Below, piece by piece: positions 26,447 through 33,593 of a DNA stretch of 64,000 nucleotides. The DNA comes from Proteobacteria bacterium SG_bin6 (GTDB taxonomy: Bacteria; Pseudomonadota; Alphaproteobacteria; Sphingomonadales; Sphingomonadaceae), in contig LWDJ01000023.1 in assembly GCA_002083435.1 (NCBI GenBank), positions 1-64,000 on the forward strand, given 5' to 3'. Within the stretch, counting starts at the first letter, position 1; every line of letters starts with the position of its first letter. The notes below the pieces were generated by a model. It did no database searches. It had not been told where the DNA came from and worked only from the letters and a program-made list of their open reading frames with translations. The translations under genes were made by a program, and so were the position numbers.

Positions 26447-26815
26447 GTGATCGCTGCAGCCATGCTGGTTTCGGTCGGAATGCTTCAGGCCCAGCGAGCG
26501 CCACTCCCAGAGGCCAAACAAAGCATCGAGTATCCGACCGTCACCAAGGCGCTCGCCGCGCTGCGTGCCAAGCCGGGCGTCGTCTTCAGAACGGAGAACG
26601 GCTGGCTAGTCGCGGTCGATGCGGCTGCGATGTCGATTTAGTCATTCGCCCCAGCCGACTACCCGGCCTATCCTGCCGTCGTAAAACGATGGGTCATCGC
26701 GAATGAGGTGGTGTCGGAAGCTCGCATGGACGTGCTGTGCGAAGCGTCGAAGGAAGACTGTGACGAACTGGTCCGCACTTTCGCGAGGATGAACGGCCTG
26801 CCGCTGCCCAATTAG
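26447..26815 (+). pseudogene. small secreted or membrane hypothetical protein interrupted by an in-frame amber stop
   Basis: A reading frame from GTG 26447 encodes 64 residues (GVVFRTENGWLVAVDAAAMSI) to a TAG at 26639-26641. The same frame then stays open for 57 codons (SFAPADYPAYPAVVKRWV to GLPLPN) up to a TAG at 26813-26815. The joined product resembles short sphingomonad proteins with a hydrophobic N-terminus and a conserved HPAYPAVVKR-like segment. A single substitution in the TAG codon (for example TGG) would restore it. A real nonsense mutation or a sequencing error are both possible. Confidence 0.6.
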
Positions 26816-26861
26816 GCGACGTCAGTCGGTGCGGGCCACGGCGCGCGCCCCAGCCCACCCC

Positions 26862-28007
26862 TCACTTCACATAAGCCACCCGCTTAAACCCGTCCGGGTC
26901 CGCCGCCTTGATCTTCTCCAGCTCGCGCTCGACGTGCGTCGAGAACACGTCCTGCGCCGGCCGTGCGCGCGAGATGTCGATGTCCGGCGCGAACGGCCCC
27001 TCGGTACGGATGCCGTTCAGCGCGAGCTGCGCGAGCTTCCAAGGGCGCTTGATCGAATCGGTCGCCGCCGTCCCCTCGAACCCGCAATGCACCATGCAGT
27101 TCGAGCATTTCTCATATTTGCCGACGCCGTATTGCTCCCAATCGGTGCCTTCCATCAGCTCAGCGAAGCTGTCGACATAGCCTTCGCCCAGGAGGTAGCA
27201 GGGTTTTTGCCAGCCGAATACGGTGCGCAGCGGCATCGACCAAGGGGTGCATTCATAGGTCTGGTTGCCGGCGAGGAAATCGAGGAACAAGGGCGAGTTG
27301 GTGAAGGTCCAGGCCTTGCCGCCATTGCCGCGCTTGAACACGTCGCGGAAGAAATTCTTGGTCCGCTCGCGGCTCAGGAAATGCTCCTGATCGGGCGCGC
27401 GTTCATAGGCATAGCCGGGCGAGATGGTGATCTCGACGCCCTTTTCCTCCATCAGATCGAAGAAGCGCGCCAGTCGCTCGGGGTCTGCCCCGTCGAACAC
27501 CGTGCAGTTGATCTGCAACCGGAAGCCCTTGGAGCGCGCCAGATCGATCGCCTCGACTGCGGTTTCGTACACGCCTTCCTGGCAAACCGAATGATCATGC
27601 ATCCCCTTGTCGCCATCCAAGTGGATCGACCAGGTGAAGAAGGGCGACGGGTTGTACTGATCGATCTTCTTCTTCAGCAGCAGCGCGTTGGTGCACAGGA
27701 TCACGAACTTCTTCTTCGCGATATAGCCCTTCACGATTTCCGGCATTTCGCGGTGGAGCAGCGGCTCGCCGCCCGCGATCGAAACGGCGGGGGCGCCGCA
27801 TTCGTCGATCGCGTCCATGCACTGCTGGAAGCTCAAGCGCTGGTTGAGGATGGGATCGGGATAATCAATCTTGCCGCATCCGGCGCAGGCAAGGTTGCAG
27901 CGCAGGAGCGGTTCGAGCATCAGCACCAGCGGATATTTCTTGCCCGACAGATGCTTGACGACCGTATAGCGCCCGATGCGCGCGACTTGGCTTAGCGGAA
28001 GACCCAT
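26862..28007 (-). CDS. hpnH: adenosyl-hopene transferase HpnH (radical SAM)
   Basis: A radical SAM enzyme that couples the 5'-deoxyadenosyl radical to hopene to form adenosylhopane, the first step to extended C35 hopanoids. It has 381 residues. The cluster motif CNLACAGC is at about residue 37, SIAGGEPLLH follows near 75, and the C-terminal SPASM-like cysteines are in KCSNCMVHCGFEGTAA near 320. It sits 12 bases downstream of ispH on the same strand, and the two probably form one transcript that couples isoprenoid supply to hopanoid elongation. Confidence 0.95.
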   Translation of the reverse strand: MGLPLSQVARIGRYTVVKHLSGKKYPLVLMLEPLLRCNLACAGCGKIDYPDPILNQRLSFQQCMDAIDECGAPAVSIAGGEPLLHREMPEIVKGYIAKKKFVILCTNALLLKKKIDQYNPSPFFTWSIHLDGDKGMHDHSVCQEGVYETAVEAIDLARSKGFRLQINCTVFDGADPERLARFFDLMEEKGVEITISPGYAYERAPDQEHFLSRERTKNFFRDVFKRGNGGKAWTFTNSPLFLDFLAGNQTYECTPWSMPLRTVFGWQKPCYLLGEGYVDSFAELMEGTDWEQYGVGKYEKCSNCMVHCGFEGTAATDSIKRPWKLAQLALNGIRTEGPFAPDIDISRARPAQDVFSTHVERELEKIKAADPDGFKRVAYVK

Positions 28008-28019
28008 AAAATCCTGATC

Positions 28020-28991
28020 CTATGCCACCGAGGCACGCGCACGCACGCGCGGCGTTTCGGCTGTGGGGGCGTGCCTTAGCTCAACCGGCAGGCTGAATTC
28101 CACCTTTTCCTCGATTCCGTCGAGTTCGGAGACCGTCACCGGACCGAGACGGCGCAATGCCGCGATCACGCTTTCGACCAATTCATCGGGCGCGGAGGCG
28201 CCGGCGGTAAGGCCGACCGCCTCGACGCCGGCGAACCAGGCCGGGTCGATCGCATCGCCATCGGCGACCAGATAGCTCGGCAACCCTTCATCGAGGCCGA
28301 TCTCGCGCAGGCGGTTGCTGTTCGAGCTGTTCTCGGCGCCGACCACGAGCAGCAGATCGACCACCCGGCACAGATCGCGCACCGCGCTTTGCCGGTTCTG
28401 CGTCGCGTAGCAGATTTCGGTGGTGGCCGGGCCGGCAAGATCGGTGAAGCGCGCCTCCAGCGCGGCGATGATGCCGCGAGTGTCGTCGACCGACAGCGTC
28501 GTCTGGGTGATATAGGCGACCGGGGCGTGGGCATCGATCGGCAGCGCGGCGACCTCGGCCTCGCTCGATACCAGATGCACCGGCACGCCGACCTGGCCGA
28601 TCGTGCCTTCCACCTCGGCATGGCCTTCATGGCCGATCAGCACGATCGCGCGTCCTTGCCCCGCATAGCGCCTGCCCTGGATATGCACCTTGGTAACGAG
28701 CGGGCAGGTCGCGTCGATCACCGGCAGCGCGCGGGACGAGGCCTCGCGCTCCACCGCGCGCGATACACCGTGGGCGGAAAAGATGGTGCGGGCACCGTCC
28801 GGCACTTCGCTCAGTTCGTCGACGAAAATCGCGCCCTTGCGGCGCAACTTTTCGACGACATGGCGGTTATGGACGATCTCATGCCGGACATAGACGGGCG
28901 CGCCGTACCGCTCAAGCGCGCGCTCGACGATGTCGATCGCCCGCACGACTCCGGCACAAAAACCGCGCGGCTTCGCCAAAATCACTTCCAA
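28020..28991 (-). CDS. ispH: 4-hydroxy-3-methylbut-2-enyl diphosphate reductase
   Basis: The last enzyme of the MEP isoprenoid pathway, making IPP and DMAPP from HMBPP with an iron-sulfur cluster. It has 323 residues. The three cluster cysteines are visible in PRGFCAGV (residue 12), DATCPLVTKVH (about 96) and EICYATQNRQ (about 195). The motif SSNSNRL that binds the diphosphate is near 225. Location next to hpnH is typical of hopanoid clusters. A second ispH elsewhere in the genome cannot be excluded. Confidence 0.96.
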   Translation of the reverse strand: MEVILAKPRGFCAGVVRAIDIVERALERYGAPVYVRHEIVHNRHVVEKLRRKGAIFVDELSEVPDGARTIFSAHGVSRAVEREASSRALPVIDATCPLVTKVHIQGRRYAGQGRAIVLIGHEGHAEVEGTIGQVGVPVHLVSSEAEVAALPIDAHAPVAYITQTTLSVDDTRGIIAALEARFTDLAGPATTEICYATQNRQSAVRDLCRVVDLLLVVGAENSSNSNRLREIGLDEGLPSYLVADGDAIDPAWFAGVEAVGLTAGASAPDELVESVIAALRRLGPVTVSELDGIEEKVEFSLPVELRHAPTAETPRVRARASVA

Positions 28992-29296
28992 CGACCAGCC
29001 CTTTCCTCACCCCCGGATGCTGCCACCACGCCCTGTTCCCGAAGATTCGGGCAAGAACGTGGCCTGCCCCGGCCGCGCCGCCCCGCATCCTCCCAAACCA
29101 CGCTCCCTGTTTTAGGCAGCCCCCGGCCAAAGAAAAGAGGCGTGCGCGGAGCGTGGCGAAAGCATAATCGAACGCCATATGGCTTGCGTTCAGCTTGGCC
29201 GGCCTAGGGCGCCCCCCAATCGGTGCGTTCGGCGAATTGCCTAGACGTCGCGCGTTGCCAAACCTATCGAGATAATTACGCAAGGAGCAATTTTTC
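28992..29296. other. gene-free divergent region between ispH and hpnM
   Basis: About 305 bases separate two divergent starts, so both promoters should lie here. A usable AAGGAG ribosome binding site is at 29280-29286 just before hpnM. A short dyad CCCGAAGATTCGGG lies near 29038. No convincing open frame, tRNA or terminator was seen; the open minus-strand frames here read through as shadows of hpnM. Confidence 0.6.
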
Positions 29297-29890
29297 ATGC
29301 GGATCTTGTTTCCCGCCGTCGCCGCCAGCCTCGCCATCGCCGGCCCAGCCTTCGCACAGAGCGATCCCAAGGCACCGGTGGAGGCGCTTTCCGACGGGCT
29401 GATCGCGATCATGAAGGGCGGCGGCAAGCTTGGCCAGAGCGGCCGTGCCAGCCAGATCGCCGGGATAGTCGACCGCAGTTTCGATCTGCCGCTGATGGCG
29501 CGGCTCGCGGTCGGTGGTGCCTGGGCGGAGGCCGCCCCCGCCGATCGCGCCGCGCTGGTCGCCGCGTTCCGCCGGCTGACGATCAACGAATACGCGCATA
29601 ACTTCGATAGCTGGGGTGGCGAAACCTTTCGGATCGATCCCAATGTCGATGCGCGCGGCGGCGACCGGCTGGTGAAGACTATGCTGGTCGTGCCCCGCGA
29701 TGCGCCGGTCGCGATCGCTTATCGTCTGCGCGAAAATGCCGGCCAGTGGCGCATCATCGACGTTTACTACAAGAACTCGATCAGCCAGCTGACGACGCGG
29801 CGATCGGATTTCGAAGGCATCGTTCGCACCGGTGGGGTGCGGGCGCTTGTCACCCACGTCAACGCCCTGGCCGACAAGGCGGCGCGCTGA
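29297..29890 (+). CDS. hpnM: HpnM, periplasmic MlaC-like hopanoid/lipid-transport protein
   Basis: A 197-residue periplasmic protein with a signal peptide ending at AFA-Q (MRILFPAVAASLAIAGPAFA). It belongs to the MlaC/Ttg2D family that carries phospholipids between membranes. The family motif appears as DLPLMARLAVGGAW, with DVYYKNSISQLTTRRSDF near residue 160. The HpnM subgroup is found in hopanoid clusters and is thought to move hopanoids to the outer membrane. ATG 29297 has an AAGGAG site ten bases upstream. The mlaA gene starts two bases after its stop. Confidence 0.92.
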   Translation: MRILFPAVAASLAIAGPAFAQSDPKAPVEALSDGLIAIMKGGGKLGQSGRASQIAGIVDRSFDLPLMARLAVGGAWAEAAPADRAALVAAFRRLTINEYAHNFDSWGGETFRIDPNVDARGGDRLVKTMLVVPRDAPVAIAYRLRENAGQWRIIDVYYKNSISQLTTRRSDFEGIVRTGGVRALVTHVNALADKAAR

Positions 29891-29892
29891 CG

Positions 29893-30954
29893 ATGGCGCG
29901 CGGCGTTGGTGTGACGGCGTGCCGCCTCGCTTCCGCCGGACTGTTGCTGGCTGCGGGCGCCGAAGCACATGCCCAGGCGTTGCCGCTTGGGGCGGTGCTT
30001 GCTGCGAGCGTGGCGGTTCAGACAGCCGCCGACCCGGCCCCGGGTACCGCGACGCCGACGGCGGGCAACTCGCTGGTCATCACTGCGGCCCCGCCCCCGC
30101 CCATCGCTTACGCGGTGGCCCAGCCGGGCGAGCAGCTGGACTCCAAGCCGCTTGACGCCGCACCGGCCGAACCTCTCGCGGCCCCCAGCGGCCACGCCGC
30201 CGGCGACCGGTATGAGAAGTTCAACCGGTCGATGTACAAGCTCAACCTTACGCTAGATCGGCTGTTTTTTCGGCCGCTATCGGTCGTCTATAAGGCAATC
30301 ATTCCCAAGCCGATCCGGCTGGCGCTTCGCAACATTCTCACAAATGTTGGCGAGCCATTGGTGTTCCTGAACGATCTGCTTCAGCTGAAGCCGGGTCGCG
30401 CGGCCCGCACGCTGGGGCGGTTTACGATCAACACCACGCTTGGCTTGGGCGGCACGATCGATGTCGCCAAGGGCGAGGGACTGCCGCATCGCAATAACGG
30501 GTTCGGCAACACGCTGGCGCGCTATGGCGTTGGACCGGGGCCGTATTTGTTCCTGCCGCTGATTGGCCCTTCGACGTTGCGCGATACCCTTGGCGATCAG
30601 GCGCAAGGGCTGATTTATCCGCTGGCGATCGGCGAGCCGTTCGATCGGTGGGATTACATGATCGGCCGCGCGCTGGTGTTGGGACTACAGCAACGAATCG
30701 AGACCGATGCCCAGTTCAAGATGATCACCCGCACCGCCGCCGATCCTTATGCGACGATACGCTCGCTTTATCTGCAGGATCGCAAAGTAGAAGTGGAAGA
30801 GCTACGCGGCCGCAAGCAGCGCTCGCCGCTCGACGATCCGCTAACCGATCCGGGCGATCCGGGGGGCGACACGACATCGGATGACGGCGAGACGAGCCAT
30901 GGGCCAGCCGCCAATGTAACACCGCCAGAACAATTGCCCGCCCCGCCTCGCTGA
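29893..30954 (+). CDS. mlaA: MlaA/VacJ-family outer-membrane lipid asymmetry protein
   Basis: A 353-residue protein with a signal peptide, a Pro/Ala-rich linker (about 40-100) and the VacJ domain (about 105-300). The domain starts DRYEKFNRSMYKLNLTLDR and includes RFTINTTLGLGGTIDVA and GVGPGPYLFLPLIGPSTLRD. MlaA normally extracts phospholipids from the outer leaflet. Here the direct pairing with hpnM implies a role in hopanoid or mixed lipid trafficking. The C-terminal tail is acidic and low in complexity. The N-terminus lacks a clear lipobox, unlike E. coli MlaA. Confidence 0.92.
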   Translation: MARGVGVTACRLASAGLLLAAGAEAHAQALPLGAVLAASVAVQTAADPAPGTATPTAGNSLVITAAPPPPIAYAVAQPGEQLDSKPLDAAPAEPLAAPSGHAAGDRYEKFNRSMYKLNLTLDRLFFRPLSVVYKAIIPKPIRLALRNILTNVGEPLVFLNDLLQLKPGRAARTLGRFTINTTLGLGGTIDVAKGEGLPHRNNGFGNTLARYGVGPGPYLFLPLIGPSTLRDTLGDQAQGLIYPLAIGEPFDRWDYMIGRALVLGLQQRIETDAQFKMITRTAADPYATIRSLYLQDRKVEVEELRGRKQRSPLDDPLTDPGDPGGDTTSDDGETSHGPAANVTPPEQLPAPPR

Positions 30955-31315
30955 ATGACGTGCACGCTTAAACTCAGGCATGAAACGCCAAGGTGAAGGA
31001 TGATTGGGAGCCGACGGAAAGTTGGCGGACGCGCGGGACGATTTGGGGGAGAATCGCCGGGCGCGCCCGCCTGTGGTCCGGGGATGGCAACCTCCGGACA
31101 TGGCCGCCGGTGGAGGAGGGCGGGGAGAGCCACCGACGACACCTATAATCTCGGCCATCGACGGCGTGAAGAATAGCGTGAAAAGACATTGGCTTTTCCA
31201 AACCGCGCAAGAAGGCATTCGCCGCCATAAGTTCATGCTTAACAACCCAAAAACGTCCCCATGGCCGATGCTGTGCTTTCGTTGCAGCCGGTTGTAGGCC
31301 CTTGATGGTGATAAT
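30955..31315. other. gene-free region downstream of mlaA
   Basis: About 360 bases without a supportable gene. A frame at 31004-31297 would give 97 residues but has no ribosome binding site and an odd composition. A strong plus-strand terminator closes the region at 31316-31337, so it is either a long 3' UTR of mlaA or contains a small RNA; no promoter was identified. Confidence 0.5.
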
Positions 31316-31337
31316 GCGCACTCTTCGTGCGCTTTTT
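31316..31337 (+). terminator. rho-independent terminator
   Basis: The perfect six-base stem GCGCAC/GTGCGC (31316-31321 and 31327-31332) encloses the loop TCTTC and is followed directly by TTTTT. It terminates plus-strand transcription arriving from the hpnM-mlaA side, 360 bases after the mlaA stop. A second short dyad CCGCAAAAAGGCGG lies immediately downstream. Confidence 0.85.
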
Positions 31338-31395
31338 CCGCAAAAAGGCGGAAACCTAACCAGAAATTCGACCGTTATCGGTCCACGTTGGCACC

Positions 31396-31614
31396 GTGGC
31401 CGAGGCGAACGCGTCGGCGCTCTGGGAGCAGTTCATGGTCGATCCGCCGCGCGTGATCCGCACCTTGGAGGAGTATCGTTCCGCCCTGCGCGAAATGGAT
31501 CGGTTGCAATGCGCCCCGCTTGGCACCCCGGAGACCGAAGGACTGCAGGATCTGATCGAGGCGATCCTTGATTATGAAGGTCGCCACGTTCGCGACGGCG
31601 CGTCTCTCCACTAA
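31396..31614 (+). CDS. short HigA-antitoxin-like N-terminal domain protein, 72 aa
   Basis: A 72-residue protein whose segment IRTLEEYRSALREMDRL followed by GTPETEGLQDLIEAILDYE resembles the N-terminal domain of COG5499 HigA-type antitoxins. In those, this domain precedes a helix-turn-helix. Here the frame ends before any HTH. No HigB toxin lies next to it. It could be a truncated antitoxin or a stand-alone small regulator. The start may be GTG 31396 or ATG 31435. The similarity is by eye and moderate. Confidence 0.5.
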   Translation: MAEANASALWEQFMVDPPRVIRTLEEYRSALREMDRLQCAPLGTPETEGLQDLIEAILDYEGRHVRDGASLH

Positions 31615-32103
31615 CCACCTACGGCAGCGGCAACAAGGTGCCAGCCCTTGTAAGCTTACAATAAAGCTATCCAATGCCTTTACTTAGCAAAAATATCGAA
31701 GAAAATTGTCCGCTATGCGCTCAATGCCCAAACGGCCCGAGCGGCTTTCAACGGGGTGGTACCGGATTGCCACATTAAATAATTGATCTAACACGCTTTC
31801 TAAGCCAACTGGTGAACCCACCTGCGGGCGCGAAAATCGCGACGACCACTTTTACATCCCATTGGTTTTGCGTAATCTTGTCGCTGTATATCGACGCCCC
31901 TCAAAAGCGCATTTTCGCCAACCGATCCTTCTGCTAGACATACTTTTGTGTCAGATGGGCTGTACAAGTAACGACAAACCCATTGACCCGACGAACGACA
32001 CGGGCATTATCACTCGTGTTGGCAAACAAGGAGTATTGGACCGCTCGACCCGCCAAGCGCCGACGGACCGTGTTGTGTTGCGGGTCCACGAGGGAGGCCG
32101 ATC
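31615..32103. other. AT-richer gene-free region upstream of the AraC regulator
   Basis: Nearly 490 bases with clearly lower GC than the rest of the window. It contains the perfect palindrome TTGTAAGCTTACAA at 31648-31661. A frame at 31862-32107 would give 81 residues but shows no ribosome binding site or domain. It presumably holds the araC-like gene promoter; the AraC gene itself has GAGGGAGG before its start. Confidence 0.55.
31648..31661. promoter_or_regulatory. 14-bp perfect palindrome, possible operator
   Basis: TTGTAAGCTTACAA is its own reverse complement. It lies 34 bases after the HigA-like fragment and 440 bases before the AraC-like gene, in AT-rich DNA. Such a dyad fits a dimeric repressor site, for instance for the antitoxin-like gene, but binding is not shown. 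Confidence 0.4.
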
Positions 32104-32985
32104 ATGAGCGCCGCATCGATCGAAGCACTGGCTGAAGCACTGAATGTCACACCCGAAGTGATGGCTCCCGGTCTGCAGGGGCGCCCCCAGCTTGTGCGCT
32201 GGACCTTCTCCCCGCGCGCCATGCCCGAAAGATCGCTAAGCGCCGGTGCGCTGACGCTGGCGCTGAACAGCTTCGCCGTGGTGTTGGAGGATGGCCACGG
32301 TCGTCATCGCTGTGAAGTTCCGCAGGGCGCAATCGGCTATATGCCGGCGGACTTTGGCGGCAGCTGGAGCTTCCCCGATCCGGTCGATTGTTTGCAGCTT
32401 TATCTGCCGCAGGACTGGCTACGCCGCACCGCGGCGCAGCATGGGTTGGACGCCGATCGCATCCATCTCCGTTGCGGGCTACTCCCCGACGATCCCTTCC
32501 TGACACAGGGAATGCATCTGCTCCTCGCCACAATGAAATGGCCGCGCGGCGTCGCGATGTTCACTGCCTCGGTCGGGCTGGCGCTCGCGCTGCGGCTGCT
32601 CGTCGCGCATGGCGATCAGGACAGTCCCGCCCCCACCGTCGCGCGGGGCGGACTGCCGCCACATCTGTTGCGCCGGGCGCAGGATTATATGGATGCTCAC
32701 CTTGCGACCGCGCTCACGCTCGACGATGTCGCGCGCCAGATCGGGATCTCGCCGCGCCATTTCGCGCGGGCCTTCCGCCAATCGGTGGGCGTGCCGCCGC
32801 ACCAATGGCTGCTGCGGCGGCGAATCGATGCCGCGCGCGAGCTGCTGGCGGCGGGTGACTCGCCGCTCGCCGAAGTGGCAGTGCAGTGCGGTTTCGCCGA
32901 TCAGAGCCATTTCACCTCCACCTTCCGCCGCGCGACCGGCACGACGCCCGGGCGGTATCGCGGCGATCTGCGCACGGTCGGCTAA
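32104..32985 (+). CDS. AraC-family transcriptional regulator
   Basis: A 293-residue regulator. The C-terminal DNA-binding domain (about 190-290) has the double helix-turn-helix: LTLDDVARQIGISPRHFARA and then LAEVAVQCGFADQSHFTSTF followed by RRATGTTPGRYR. The N-terminal 170 residues form a weakly conserved sensor domain whose ligand is unknown. ATG 32104 is preceded by GAGGGAGG. The next gene, msrB, is in the same direction 66 bases later, but no regulatory link is evident from sequence. Confidence 0.92.
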   Translation: MSAASIEALAEALNVTPEVMAPGLQGRPQLVRWTFSPRAMPERSLSAGALTLALNSFAVVLEDGHGRHRCEVPQGAIGYMPADFGGSWSFPDPVDCLQLYLPQDWLRRTAAQHGLDADRIHLRCGLLPDDPFLTQGMHLLLATMKWPRGVAMFTASVGLALALRLLVAHGDQDSPAPTVARGGLPPHLLRRAQDYMDAHLATALTLDDVARQIGISPRHFARAFRQSVGVPPHQWLLRRRIDAARELLAAGDSPLAEVAVQCGFADQSHFTSTFRRATGTTPGRYRGDLRTVG

Positions 32986-33051
32986 AGCGAGATTGGCAGG
33001 GACGGGCCGCCATCCCACATCGGGCGAGACAACCGCATGACTGGAGTGACG

Positions 33052-33444
33052 ATGGACAAGCTGAACCTGAGCGAGGCCGAATGGCGCGAACGGCTGACTC
33101 CGGTACAATACCATGTGCTGCGCGAAGCTGGCACCGAACGGGCTTTCACCGGCGATTACAACAGCTTCAAGGGTGATGGCATCTTCACCTGCGCCGCCTG
33201 CGGGCTCGACCTGTTCGACAGCGCCGACAAATATGATTCGGGCTCGGGCTGGCCCAGCTTCACTCAGCCGATCGCGCCCGATCACGTGAGCGACCATGGC
33301 GACGATAGCCACGGCATGCGCCGCGTGGAGAATCGCTGCGCGCGGTGCGACAGCCATCTCGGCCACGTCTTCCCCGATGGTCCGCCGCCCACGGGTTTGC
33401 GCTATTGCATCAATTCGGTGTCGCTAGGCTTCAAGCCGCGCTGA
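33052..33444 (+). CDS. msrB: peptide-methionine (R)-S-oxide reductase
   Basis: Repairs oxidised methionine by reducing the R-sulfoxide, using thioredoxin. It has 130 residues. The zinc-binding pairs CAACG and CARCD are present. The catalytic Cys is in GLRYCINSVSLGF, and the substrate motif SGSGWPSF is intact. ATG 33052 is chosen over ATG 33037 because TGGAGTG lies just ahead of it. It is a stand-alone gene, not fused to msrA. Confidence 0.96.
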   Translation: MDKLNLSEAEWRERLTPVQYHVLREAGTERAFTGDYNSFKGDGIFTCAACGLDLFDSADKYDSGSGWPSFTQPIAPDHVSDHGDDSHGMRRVENRCARCDSHLGHVFPDGPPPTGLRYCINSVSLGFKPR

Positions 33445-33593
33445 GCCGACCACGCGCGGATCACCCCGCTGCCGTGCCGGAGTAGGTCCGGCATGGTGGC
33501 CGGGGCCTTTTGTGAAGCACCCTCGACCCGCCGCGCCCCAACCCAGCGCGCGCTTGTTCACCGCCGCGCGAAGCCCTATGCCGCGAGACGACG

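Noticed and set aside
30974..31321. Overlapping short frames on both strands after mlaA
   Set aside because: Compositions are unlike real proteins of this genome and no starts are supported; kept as gene-free with a terminator at its end.
31862..32107. An 81-codon frame before the AraC gene
   Set aside because: No ribosome binding site, no domain, and it overlaps the AraC start; likely non-coding promoter DNA.
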